A stretch of DNA of 64,000 nucleotides from positions 1-64,000 of the forward strand of contig NZ_LZIR01000006.1 in NCBI RefSeq assembly GCF_001667035.1, written 5' to 3'. Positions 16,807-24,753 of this stretch are shown in pieces. The DNA comes from Mycobacterium sp. 852002-51057_SCH5723018 (GTDB lineage: Bacteria; Actinomycetota; Actinomycetes; Mycobacteriales; Mycobacteriaceae). The notes under the pieces are model-generated. The model was given only the letters and a program-made list of their open reading frames with translations. It searched no databases and was not told where the DNA came from. The translations under genes were made by a program, and so were the position numbers. Positions within the stretch are counted from its first letter, which is position 1; every line of letters begins with the position of its first letter.

Positions 16807-17898
16807 GTGACCGCCCGCCTGCGCCCCGAGCTGGACGGGCTTCCGGTTTACGTTCCCGGCAAGACGGTTCCGGGCGCGATCAAACTGGCCAGCAACGAGA
16901 CGGTGTTCGGGCCGCTGCCCAGCGTGCGCGCGGTCATCGAGCGGGCCACCGACACGATCAACCGCTACCCCGACAGCGCCTGCGTGCAACTCAAGGCGGC
17001 GCTGGCCAAGCACCTCAGTTCGGTGAGCTCCGCGGACTTCGCTCCCGAGCAGGTCGCGGTCGGTTGCGGCTCGGTCACCCTGTGCCAGCAGCTGGTGCAG
17101 ATCACCGCGGCGGCGGGCGACGAGGTGATCTTCGGGTGGCGCAGCTTCGAGCTTTATCCGCCGCAGGTCCAGATCGCCGGCGCGGTCGCCGTCAAGGTGC
17201 CGCTGGCCGACCACACCTTCGATCTCTACGCGATGCTCGCCGCGATCACCGACCGCACGCGGCTGATCTTCGTCTGCAACCCCAACAATCCGACCTCCAC
17301 GGTCGTCGACCCCGAGGCGCTGGCCCGCTTCGTCGAGGCGGTGCCGCCGCACATCCTGATCGCCATCGACGAGGCCTACGTCGAATACATCCGCGACGGC
17401 ATGTTGCCCGACAGCTTGGAGATGGCCCGCGCCCGCACCAATGTCGTTGTGCTGCGGACCTTTTCGAAGGCATACGGGCTGGCGGGGCTGCGCGTCGGTT
17501 ACGCCGTCGGCCACCCCGACCTGATCACCGCGCTGGAGAAGGTCTACGTGCCGTTTTCGGTGACGAGCGTGTCGCAGGCCGCCGCCATCGCCTCGCTGAA
17601 CGCCGCCGACGAGTTACTGGCCCGCACCGACGCCGTAGTCGCCGAGCGCTCCCGGGTGGTCGCCGGTTTGCGGGAAGCCGGGTTCGCGCTGCCGCCGACG
17701 CAAGCCAACTTCGTCTGGCTGCCGCTGGGCCCTCGCACGCTCGACTTCGTGGCACAGGCCGCCGGCGCGCGCATCGTCGTCCGCCCGTACGGCAACGACG
17801 GTGTGCGGGTCACCATCGGGGCCCCGGAGGAAAACGACGCCCTGCTGCGGTTTGCCCGCGGCTGGATCGCCCGCAGCGACCGCAAGGAGAGCCAATGA
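16807..17898 (+). CDS. hisC2: Histidinol-phosphate/aromatic aminotransferase (HisC2-like)
   Basis: 363 aa PLP fold-type I aminotransferase, Rv3772 counterpart. Visible: substrate-binding ASNETVFGP near the N-terminus, VGCGSVTLCQQL (phosphate cup), NPNNPTSTV, the PLP-ring Asp in IAIDEAYVEY, the Schiff-base Lys221 in TFSKAYGLAGLRVGY, and the carboxylate-binding Arg in GNDGVRVTIG. Members transaminate histidinol phosphate or aromatic keto acids; this lineage is often called phenylalanine (Pat) aminotransferase. GTG start. Confidence 0.9.
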   Translation: MTARLRPELDGLPVYVPGKTVPGAIKLASNETVFGPLPSVRAVIERATDTINRYPDSACVQLKAALAKHLSSVSSADFAPEQVAVGCGSVTLCQQLVQITAAAGDEVIFGWRSFELYPPQVQIAGAVAVKVPLADHTFDLYAMLAAITDRTRLIFVCNPNNPTSTVVDPEALARFVEAVPPHILIAIDEAYVEYIRDGMLPDSLEMARARTNVVVLRTFSKAYGLAGLRVGYAVGHPDLITALEKVYVPFSVTSVSQAAAIASLNAADELLARTDAVVAERSRVVAGLREAGFALPPTQANFVWLPLGPRTLDFVAQAAGARIVVRPYGNDGVRVTIGAPEENDALLRFARGWIARSDRKESQ

Positions 17899-18058
17899 GC
17901 TTGGCCCGCAAGAAGTTCACCGAGTTCAAGGAGCAGCAGCCGGCGACCATCCAGGGCATGCTCGGTGAGTGGAGGGGTGCGAGTTTTTCACTCGCCACAA
18001 GATGAGCGGCCGGTATTTCTACTTCTACCTCGAGCGGGTAATCGACGCGCGGCGTTGA
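17895..18058 (+). other. Small ORF overlapping hisC2 stop, possibly frameshifted
   Basis: ATG at 17895 overlaps the hisC2 stop (ATGA) and gives 36 aa (MSLARKKFTEFKEQQPATIQ...) ending at 18005. In another frame, codons continue to a stop at 18058 as EFFTRHKMSGRYFYFYLERV, which looks coding-like. Joining both halves would need one frameshift near 17970-17985 and give about 53 aa. I do not recognise the protein. It could be a small coupled gene, a decayed remnant or chance. Confidence 0.35.
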
Positions 18059-18184
18059 GCCGTCGAGTGTGAATTGACGGCTTCCAGTGTGCATCCAGGG
18101 AGGCGACACGCCCCGCGAGCCCGCCGAGGCTTCACACCCAACGCCAAGGCTTCACACCCAATGCCGGGGCTCGCACTCGACGGC
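18059..18184. repeat. Intergenic palindromic element with internal tandem repeat
   Basis: Outer arms 18059-18072 (GCCGTCGAGTGTGA) and 18171-18184 pair with one mismatch. Inside are two tandem 20-bp units, 18127-18146 and 18147-18166, both starting AGGCTTCACACCCAA, 18/20 identical. The recurring CGAGTGTG/CACACTCG words resemble dispersed intergenic palindromes common in mycobacterial genomes. It lies between convergent genes and could also act as a bidirectional terminator. Confidence 0.6.
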
Positions 18185-18190
18185 CGAGGC

Positions 18191-18775
18191 CTAACGGCGC
18201 GGGTTGCGGCCGGTGAACGCGACCAGCCGCTCCAAGGCGCCCGCGTCCTGGGGCACGTCGACGGGGTCGTCGAACCTGCCGCCGCCACGTAGCTCCGGCC
18301 TGATGACCTGGTGCGCAAGCCCCAGCACGTATTCCGACAGCGGCTCCGGCGCATCGATCTCATGTCCGACGGCGGCGGCGTAATCCCAAGCGTGGACCAG
18401 GAATTCGAGCGACAGGATGGCGCACGCGTTCTTGGCAGGCACCTCGCCGTTGCCGAACGGCACGGTGCCGTCCAGGCCGTGGCGGTGCCAGGCGTCCAAC
18501 GCCGGCCTCGCCGCGGCGACGACTTGCCGTTCCACCGAATCGCTGTCGTCGCGCTCCGGAATTTCCGCGCCGACCATGCCGCCGAGCGCGGTGATCGAGT
18601 TCAGCAGGTGCCCGGTCAGCTGCGTCACGTCGAACTCCCTGCACGGCGTCTGCCGGGACAGGTCGTCGGCAGCGATGGGGTGCAGCACCCGCTGCAACAC
18701 CCCCAGCGTGTCCTCGGCGCTGTGCAGTTCATCGGTCGGTGTGGAATGCGGGCCGGGGCGCAGATCAGGAGCCAT
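18191..18775 (-). CDS. DinB/mycothiol-dependent isomerase-fold protein (TIGR03086-like)
   Basis: 194 aa. The pattern LHPIAADDLSRQTPCREFDVTQLTGHLLNSI is the metal-binding N-terminal helix pair of TIGR03086 / MDMPI proteins (usually with PC..wdV..L..H). EFLVHAWDYAAAVG carries the second conserved His. Rv3773c counterpart by order. Related enzymes use mycothiol, but the substrate here is unknown. Start 18775 (MAPDLRPG) avoids overlap with the divergent echA21; a start at 18811 is possible. Confidence 0.75.
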   Translation of the reverse strand: MAPDLRPGPHSTPTDELHSAEDTLGVLQRVLHPIAADDLSRQTPCREFDVTQLTGHLLNSITALGGMVGAEIPERDDSDSVERQVVAAARPALDAWHRHGLDGTVPFGNGEVPAKNACAILSLEFLVHAWDYAAAVGHEIDAPEPLSEYVLGLAHQVIRPELRGGGRFDDPVDVPQDAGALERLVAFTGRNPRR

Positions 18776-18798
18776 ATTTGCCACGCTACGGTCTGCAC

Positions 18799-19623
18799 AT
18801 GGGCGAAACATACGAATCCGTCACGATCGACACGAAAGATCACGTTGCGCAGGTGACGCTGATCGGGCCGGGCAAGGGCAACGCGATGGGGCCCGCGTTC
18901 TGGTCGGAGATGCCGGACGTGTTCGCGACGCTGGACGCCGACCGCGACGTGCGGGCCATCGTGATCACCGGATCGGGCAAGAACTTCAGCTACGGCCTCG
19001 ACGTGCCCGCGATGGGCGGCATGTTCGCGCCGCTGATGGCCGAGGGTGCGCTGGCCCGCGCGCGCACCGACTTTCACGCCGAGCTGCTGCGGATGCAGAA
19101 GGCGATCAACGCCGTCGCCGACTGCCGCACCCCGACCATCGCGTCGGTGCAGGGCTGGTGCATCGGCGGCGCCGTCGACCTGATCTCTGCGGTCGACATC
19201 CGCTACGCCAGCGCCGACGCCAAGTTCTCGGTCCGCGAAGTCAGGCTGGCCATCGTCGCCGACATGGGCAGCCTGGCCCGGCTGCCGCTGATCCTCAATG
19301 ACGGGCACCTGCGCGAGCTGGCGCTGACGGGAAAAGATATCGACGCGGCGCGGGCGGAGAAGATCGGGTTGGTCAACGACGTGTTCGAAGACGCCGACAA
19401 GACGCTGGCGGCGGCCCATGCCACGGCCGCCGAGATCGCGGCCAATCCCCCGCTGGCGGTCTACGGCGTCAAGGACGTCCTGGACCAGCAACGCACCTCG
19501 GCCGTCTCGGAGAACCTGCGCTACGTCGCCGCCTGGAACGCCGCCTTCGCGCCGTCGAAGGACCTGACCGAAGGAATCTCGGCGACGTTCGCCAAGCGCC
19601 CGCCGCAGTTCACCGGCGAGTAG
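18799..19623 (+). CDS. echA21: Enoyl-CoA hydratase EchA21
   Basis: 274 aa crotonase-fold protein, Rv3774 counterpart by order. The oxyanion-hole segments are ITGSGKNFSYGLDVPAM and VQGWCIGGAVDLISAVDIRYAS. The following SVREVRLAIVADMGSLARLP carries acidic/Asp residues at the usual catalytic positions of hydratase/isomerases. It acts on acyl-CoA intermediates of fatty-acid or sterol breakdown. Start ATG 18799; divergent from the DinB-like gene with only 23 bp between starts, so the promoters overlap. Confidence 0.88.
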   Translation: MGETYESVTIDTKDHVAQVTLIGPGKGNAMGPAFWSEMPDVFATLDADRDVRAIVITGSGKNFSYGLDVPAMGGMFAPLMAEGALARARTDFHAELLRMQKAINAVADCRTPTIASVQGWCIGGAVDLISAVDIRYASADAKFSVREVRLAIVADMGSLARLPLILNDGHLRELALTGKDIDAARAEKIGLVNDVFEDADKTLAAAHATAAEIAANPPLAVYGVKDVLDQQRTSAVSENLRYVAAWNAAFAPSKDLTEGISATFAKRPPQFTGE

Positions 19624-19648
19624 CGCGGAGCCACGTACCCTCGCTGAC

Positions 19649-20887
19649 GTGACGACACCAGACGGCAGAATCCGCGTGCCGGCCGACCTGGACTCGGTGA
19701 CGGCGATCGGCGACGAGGACCACTCCGAGATCGACAGCGCCACCGTCGAACGGATCTGGCAGGCCGCGCGGCACTGGTACCGGGCCGGGTTCCACCCCGC
19801 GATCCAGCTGTGCATCCGGCATCGCGGCCGGGTGGTGCTCAATCGCGCGATCGGCCACGGCTGGGGCAACGCCCCCACCGATGAGCCCGACGCCGAGAAG
19901 GTCCCCGTCACGACCGACACGCCGTTCTGCGTGTACTCGGCGGCCAAGGGCATCACCGCGACCGTGGTGCACATGCTCGTCGAGCAGGGACACTTCTCAC
20001 TCGACGATCGAGTCTGCGAATACATCCCCAGCTACACCAGCCACGGCAAACACCGCACCACCATCCGGCACGTCCTGACCCACAGCGCGGGTGTCCCCTT
20101 CCCCACCGGGCCCAAGCCGGACCTGCGCCGCGCGGACGACCACGAGTACGCGCAGGAGCAGCTCGGCAAGCTGAGGCCGCTGTACCGGCCGGGATTGATA
20201 CACATCTATCACGCGCTGACGTGGGGTCCGCTGATGCGCGAAATCGTTTACGCCGCCACCGGCAAGGACATTCGCGAAATCCTGGCCGCCGAGATCCTCG
20301 ACCCGCTGGGCTTCCGGTGGACCAACTTCGGCGTCGCCAAGCAAGACATCCCGCTGGTTGCTCCCAGCCACGCCACCGGCCGGCCGCTTCCGGCGGTCGT
20401 GGCCGCGATCTTCCGCAAGGCGATCGGCGGCACGGTGCACGAGATCATCCCCTACACGAACACCCCCGCATTCCTGTCCACCGTTGTTCCCTCGTCGAAC
20501 ACGATCTCGACCGCCAACGAGTTGTCGCGCTTCGCCGAAATCTGGCGGCGCGGAGGCGAACTCGACGGCGTACGGATCATCAGCCCGGAACGGATGTATG
20601 GCGCCGTGCAGGAATGCCGGCGGCTGCGCCCGGACTTCGCGGTGGGCCTGCAGCCGGCCCGCTGGGGTACCGGATACATGCTGGGGACGAAGCGCTTCGG
20701 GCCGTTCGGGCGCAACGCTCCAGCGGCATTCGGTAACCTCGGCCTGGCCAACATCGCGATCTGGGCCGACCCGGCGCGCGGGCTGGCCGCCGGCGTGATC
20801 AGCAGCGGCAAGCCCGGCCGCGATCCCGAAATTCGCCGCTACACCGCCCTGATGGACACGATCGCCGCCGAGATTCCGATCGGTTGA
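19649..20887 (+). CDS. lipE: Serine-hydrolase/lipase LipE (beta-lactamase fold)
   Basis: 412 aa from GTG. Class C beta-lactamase-like esterase: nucleophile motif S97-A-A-K100 (VYSAAKGITATVV), Tyr in the YHALTWG segment (YxN-like position), HVLTHSAGV typical of the family, and a C-terminal GNLGLANIAIWADP block. No signal peptide, so it is cytoplasmic or membrane-associated. Rv3775 (LipE) counterpart by order behind echA21 with a 25-bp gap. Probably hydrolyses short-chain esters. Confidence 0.87.
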   Translation: MTTPDGRIRVPADLDSVTAIGDEDHSEIDSATVERIWQAARHWYRAGFHPAIQLCIRHRGRVVLNRAIGHGWGNAPTDEPDAEKVPVTTDTPFCVYSAAKGITATVVHMLVEQGHFSLDDRVCEYIPSYTSHGKHRTTIRHVLTHSAGVPFPTGPKPDLRRADDHEYAQEQLGKLRPLYRPGLIHIYHALTWGPLMREIVYAATGKDIREILAAEILDPLGFRWTNFGVAKQDIPLVAPSHATGRPLPAVVAAIFRKAIGGTVHEIIPYTNTPAFLSTVVPSSNTISTANELSRFAEIWRRGGELDGVRIISPERMYGAVQECRRLRPDFAVGLQPARWGTGYMLGTKRFGPFGRNAPAAFGNLGLANIAIWADPARGLAAGVISSGKPGRDPEIRRYTALMDTIAAEIPIG

Positions 20888-20916
20888 CAACGTAGGGCGG
20901 TGGGAACACTGCGGGC

Positions 20917-21105
20917 ATGGCTACATACCGAGTGCTCAACCCGAAGGGCGAGGTCGTCGCGACCAAGGACATCGAAAGCGCCGACGACGCACACGCGTGG
21001 TTCGTCGACAACAAGGCCGACAACAGCGAGCTCGGCTGGCGCATGGAGGTCGAGCACGACGGCGAATGGCACTTTTTCGACGACACCGAGGGCGATCGAA
21101 GCTGA
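20917..21105 (+). CDS. Small conserved hypothetical protein
   Basis: 62 aa, acidic, beginning MATYRVLNPKGEVVATKDIE and rich in Asp/Glu/Trp (AHAWFVDNKAD, EWHFFDDTEGDRS). It looks like a small beta-strand/helix domain. No recognised family. It precedes the Rv2629-like gene by 39 bp on the same strand, so co-expression is likely. Confidence 0.6.
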   Translation: MATYRVLNPKGEVVATKDIESADDAHAWFVDNKADNSELGWRMEVEHDGEWHFFDDTEGDRS

Positions 21106-21144
21106 CAGGGTTTGTGTCCCGGCAGCCCTGGCAACCAGAAAGAC

Positions 21145-22254
21145 ATGGAATCTGAACGCTTCCGAAAGCTGCTACACGCACCGGGCCCGTTCGCCTCGGT
21201 GTACTTCGACGACTCGCATGACACGCACGACGCCGAGACTCAGCTCGAACTCAAGGCGCGCGCGGTCAAAGAAGAGCTCGAAAAGCGGGGCGCTGACCGT
21301 GCCGTCGTCGACGCGGTCGGCAACGCGATCACCGACCTGCGCGCGCCGATCGGCCGCAGCGGCCGCGCCGTGGTGGCCAGCGCCGACGGAGTCGTGCTCA
21401 ACGAGCACCTGACGACACCCACCGCCGAGACGGTTGTGCGCGTCTCCGAGCTGCCCTACTTGCTGCCCATCGTCCGGTACGGCTTCGACCATCAGGACTA
21501 TGTGCTGGTGGAGGTCGATCACACCGGCGCCGATATCACCACCCACATCAACGGCGCGCTGCACACGGAAACAGTCCACGGGGGCGGCTACCCCGTGCAC
21601 AAGGCGGCGGGCGCCGAGACGGCCGGCTACGGCGACCCGCAGCCGCGCACCGACGAAGCCGCCCGCAAGAACGTGCGAGCCGTCGCCGACCGCGTCGCAG
21701 AGCTCGCCGACGATAAGGCGGTCGAGGTGATTTTCGTGGTGGGCGAGGTGCGGTCCCGGTCGGATCTGCTCACCGCGCTGCCGGAACGGCTGCGCGAGCG
21801 GGCGATCCCGCTCGAGGTCGGCGCGCGCCACAGCGGACACGACGACAACGAGGTTCAGCGCGCCATCGAAGCCGAGTTCGGCAAGCGGCGGATGCAAGTG
21901 ATCGACAATGCGGCACAGCGCTTTTCCGCCGAGGTCGGACGGCACTCGGGGCTGGCCGCCGAGGGGCTCGGCGCGGTCTGCTCGGCCCTGCGCCAGGGCG
22001 CGGTCGAGACGCTGATCGTCACCGACGACATCGGTGAGGCCACCGTGGTTGCCGACGCAGGCCTGACGACCGTGGCCCCGAATGCCGAGGTGCTGTCCGA
22101 GCAGGGCGCCTCGCCCGACAGGACGCTGCGGGCCGACGAGGCGCTGCCACAGTTCGCGATCTCGGTCGGGGCGTCCCTGCTGCACGCCGAGGAGCGAATC
22201 GCCCCGGCCGACGGGGTTGCCGCTCTGCTTCGCTACGCGCCGACGCTGCACTGA
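21145..22254 (+). CDS. Rv2629-like protein (bacterial eRF1-like, baeRF family)
   Basis: 369 aa beginning MESERFRKLLHAPGPFASVYFDD. The layout, with an N-terminal segment, then LPYLLPIVRYGFDHQDYVLVEVDHTGADI, a middle domain ending AIEAEFGKRRMQVIDNAAQRF and a C-terminal ACT/eL30e-like part (LRQGAVETLIVTDD), matches the Rv2629 family, distant relatives of eRF1/Vms1. Rv2629 in M. tuberculosis is a DosR-regulon gene with a proposed ribosome-related role. Start at 21145 rather than the GTG at 21112 fits the family N-terminus. Confidence 0.78.
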   Translation: MESERFRKLLHAPGPFASVYFDDSHDTHDAETQLELKARAVKEELEKRGADRAVVDAVGNAITDLRAPIGRSGRAVVASADGVVLNEHLTTPTAETVVRVSELPYLLPIVRYGFDHQDYVLVEVDHTGADITTHINGALHTETVHGGGYPVHKAAGAETAGYGDPQPRTDEAARKNVRAVADRVAELADDKAVEVIFVVGEVRSRSDLLTALPERLRERAIPLEVGARHSGHDDNEVQRAIEAEFGKRRMQVIDNAAQRFSAEVGRHSGLAAEGLGAVCSALRQGAVETLIVTDDIGEATVVADAGLTTVAPNAEVLSEQGASPDRTLRADEALPQFAISVGASLLHAEERIAPADGVAALLRYAPTLH

Positions 22255-22255
22255 G

Positions 22256-22271
22256 CGCGCGGTGGCGGAGG
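22256..22271. repeat. 16-bp direct repeat, left flank of the IS
   Basis: CGCGCGGTGGCGGAGG is repeated exactly at 23575-23590, where it forms the 3' end of tRNA-Ser(TGA). It directly abuts the left end of the IS481-family element and is best read as a target-site duplication copying 12 nt of the tRNA 3' end. Confidence 0.8.
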
Positions 22272-23574
22272 TGTGTGGTTTCAGGACATACGAATAGCGT
22301 GTCTCACGACATCGGAATGGGTTGATGGGCCGACGTTGGGCGGGTGTCGAAGGCTCGCCTGGTTATCACCGCTGTCATTGTCGAGGGCCGTAGCCAATCC
22401 GAGGTCGCCCGGCAGTACGGGGTTTCTCAGGGTTGGATCTCGCGTCTGGTCACGCGCTTCCGACTCGAGGGGGACGCCGCTTTCGAGCCACGCTCGCGTC
22501 GCCCACACACCAATCCCACCCGGCTTGCGCAGTCCAGCATCGACTTGGTCGTCGAACTACGCGAGAAACTCGCCGGCAACGGGCTCGACCACGGCCCCCA
22601 CACCATCGCCTGGCACCTGCAACACCATCACGGGCTGACCGTGTCGCCGGTGTCAATTCACCGGCACCTGCGTGCGGCCGGGCTGATCATTCCCACCCCG
22701 CAAAAGCGCCCCAAATCCTCATACCTGCGCTTTGCCGCTGAGCAGCCCAACGAACGCTGGCAAGCCGACTTCACCCACTGGTGGCTAGCCAAGGGCGCCC
22801 ATGTGGAGATCCTCAACTGGATCGACGACCACGCCCGCTACGCCATCTCGGTCACCGCCCACCAGCGCGTCACCGGCCCCATCGTGGTGTCCACCTTCCG
22901 CAAAGCCTGTGCTATCCACGGGATTCCGGCATCCACCCTGACCGACAACGGCATGGTGTTCACCACCCGCCTGTCTGGCGGCAAAGGCGGACGCAACCAC
23001 ATCGAGCACGAACTACACCGCCTCGGGGTCACCCAGATCAACTCCACCCCCGGGCATCCGACCACCTGCGGCAAGGTCGAGCGCTTCCACCAGACCCTCA
23101 AAAAATGGCTCACCGGCCAACCCCGCGCCACCACCATCACCGACCTGCAGACCCAACTCGACGCCTTCGTCGAGATCTACAACTGCCACCGCCCACACCG
23201 CGAACTACCCCAGCGCGCCACCCCGGCCACCGCCTACACCGCCCGCCCCAAAGCCGCCCCCGGCAAACGCCTCGACACCCACGACCGGGTCCGCACCGAC
23301 CGCATCGACCAATTCGGAAAACTCACCCTGCGCCACGCCGGGCGCCTCCACCACATCGGCATCGGCCGAACCCACGCCCGCACCCGCGTCCTGCTACTCG
23401 TCCAAGACCTCAACATCCAGATCATCCACGCGGCCACCGGCGAGCTCCTCCGCCAACTAACCCTCGACCCCACCAGCGACTACCAACCCCGCGGCACCCC
23501 CACCGGCCGCCCAAAAAAGAAGCCCGAACCCTAAACGAGGGTTCGGACCTATTCCGATGTCTTGAGACATCACA
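22272..23574 (+). mobile_element. IS481-family insertion sequence (about 1.3 kb)
   Basis: The element is bounded by TGTG-starting termini (22272-22289 and 23557-23574, 14/18 matches) and flanked by identical 16-bp direct repeats. Just inside is a much better inverted pair: 22300-22322 and 23547-23569, 21/23 matches, with the core TGTCTCA...GACATCGGAAT. The left end therefore carries two IR-like blocks in tandem. It holds one full transposase gene and no passenger. Insertion abuts and duplicates the 3' end of a tRNA-Ser gene while leaving the tRNA intact. Confidence 0.82.
22344..23534 (+). CDS. IS481-family transposase
   Basis: 396 aa from GTG. N-terminal HTH (SQSEVARQYGVSQGWISRLVTRF), a homeodomain-like second HTH (VSPVSIHRHLRAAGLI), then the DDE integrase core: first Asp in WQADFTHWWL, second in TLTDNGMVF, and Glu in GKVERFHQTLKKWL. 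The C-terminus is very basic (GRPKKKPEP). No frameshift or stop, so it is likely active. Codon use is strongly C-rich, like mycobacterial DNA in general. Confidence 0.93.
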   Translation: MSKARLVITAVIVEGRSQSEVARQYGVSQGWISRLVTRFRLEGDAAFEPRSRRPHTNPTRLAQSSIDLVVELREKLAGNGLDHGPHTIAWHLQHHHGLTVSPVSIHRHLRAAGLIIPTPQKRPKSSYLRFAAEQPNERWQADFTHWWLAKGAHVEILNWIDDHARYAISVTAHQRVTGPIVVSTFRKACAIHGIPASTLTDNGMVFTTRLSGGKGGRNHIEHELHRLGVTQINSTPGHPTTCGKVERFHQTLKKWLTGQPRATTITDLQTQLDAFVEIYNCHRPHRELPQRATPATAYTARPKAAPGKRLDTHDRVRTDRIDQFGKLTLRHAGRLHHIGIGRTHARTRVLLLVQDLNIQIIHAATGELLRQLTLDPTSDYQPRGTPTGRPKKKPEP

Positions 23575-23578
23575 CGCG

Positions 23579-23665
23579 CGGTGGCGGAGGGATTTGAACC
23601 CCCGGACGGTGTTAGCCGTCTCTCGCTTTCAAGGCGAGTGCATTAGGCCGCTCTGCCACGCCACC
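23579..23665 (-). tRNA. tRNA-Ser(TGA)
   Basis: Class II tRNA on the minus strand: acceptor stem GGTGGCG/CGCCACC, anticodon loop CTTGAAA giving TGA, variable arm GACGGCTAACACCGTC, T-arm GGGGGTTCAAATCCC, discriminator G, no encoded CCA. Its last 12 nt are part of the direct repeat flanking the IS, so the gene stayed intact after insertion. Confidence 0.94.
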
Positions 23666-23702
23666 GCTGATAAGGGTAACGGGGGTCGGTAGCGTTGGCC
23701 CC

Positions 23703-24674
23703 ATGCGCGCCATCGTCGCCGAATCCCCCGACCAACTCTCCTGGCAGGAAGTACCCGACGCGACCGCCGGCCCCGGCGAGGTGCTGATCAGGGTCGCCGC
23801 GGCCGGCGTCAACCGCGCCGACCTGCTGCAGGCCGCCGGGAAATATCCGCCCCCGCCGGGAGCGAGCGAGATCATCGGCATGGAAGTGTCCGGCGTCGTC
23901 GCCGACACGGGCGAAGGTGTCGCCGAATGGGCTGCGGGACAACAGGTTTGCGCGCTGCTGGCTGGCGGTGGATACGCCGAATATGTCGCCGTTCCCGCCG
24001 GCCAGGTGATGCCGATTCCGGACGGTGTCGATCTCGTCGACGCTGCCGGGTTGCCGGAAGTGGCGTGCACGGTGTGGTCGAACCTGGTGCTGACCGCTCA
24101 ACTGAGCGAGGGACAGCTGCTGCTGATGCACGGCGGGGCCAGCGGCATCGGCACCCACGCCATCCAGATCGCGCGAGCGCTGGGCGCGCGGGTGGCCGTC
24201 ACCGCCGGGTCGGCGGACAAGCTGGACTTCTGCCGCGAGTTGGGCGCCGAGATCACCATCAACTACCGCGACGAGGACTTCGTGGCGCGACTGCGCGACG
24301 AGACCGACGGCGCCGACGTGATTTTCGACATCATGGGTGCCTCGTATCTGGACCGCAATATCGACGCCCTGGCCTCAGACGGGCAGCTGGTCATCATCGG
24401 GATGCAGGGCGGGGTGAAGGGCGAGCTCAACATCGGCAAGCTCTTGGTCAAGCGGGCGCGCGTCATCGGCACCACGCTGCGGGGCCGCCCCACGAGCGGG
24501 CCGCACAGCAAGAGCGAGATCGTGCAGGCGGTGAGCGCGTCGGTGTGGCCGATGATCACCGACGGCCGGGTGCGGCCGATCATCGGGGCGCGCATGCCGA
24601 TTCAGCAGGCCGCTGATGCGCACCAGCAGCTGGCGGCGGGCAAGGTCACCGGGAAGATCGTGCTGACGGTCTAG
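23703..24674 (+). CDS. Zinc-free quinone oxidoreductase (MDR superfamily)
   Basis: 323 aa, Rv3777 counterpart. N-terminal GroES-like fold (GPGEVLIRVAAAGVNRADLLQAAGKYPPPPG), Rossmann NADPH-binding motif LLLMHGGASGIGTHAIQIARALG, and the PIG3-like C-terminus (RPIIGARMPIQQAADAHQQLAAGKVTGKIVL). No Cys/His zinc ligands, typical of NADPH:quinone reductases related to human TP53I3. Probably reduces quinones or enals. Confidence 0.88.
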   Translation: MRAIVAESPDQLSWQEVPDATAGPGEVLIRVAAAGVNRADLLQAAGKYPPPPGASEIIGMEVSGVVADTGEGVAEWAAGQQVCALLAGGGYAEYVAVPAGQVMPIPDGVDLVDAAGLPEVACTVWSNLVLTAQLSEGQLLLMHGGASGIGTHAIQIARALGARVAVTAGSADKLDFCRELGAEITINYRDEDFVARLRDETDGADVIFDIMGASYLDRNIDALASDGQLVIIGMQGGVKGELNIGKLLVKRARVIGTTLRGRPTSGPHSKSEIVQAVSASVWPMITDGRVRPIIGARMPIQQAADAHQQLAAGKVTGKIVLTV

Positions 24675-24753
24675 TGGCGCGCTCGCGGCCGTAACGCTGT
24701 GGCGGATTTTCGGCGAGATTTACACCGTGGCGTTACGCCCGCGGCCTGACCCA

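Noticed and set aside
22256..23590. attL/attR of an integrative genomic island at tRNA-Ser
   Set aside because: The repeats fit tRNA-targeted attachment sites, but the enclosed DNA is just one IS with TGTG ends and a DDE transposase, no integrase; a target-site duplication explains it better.
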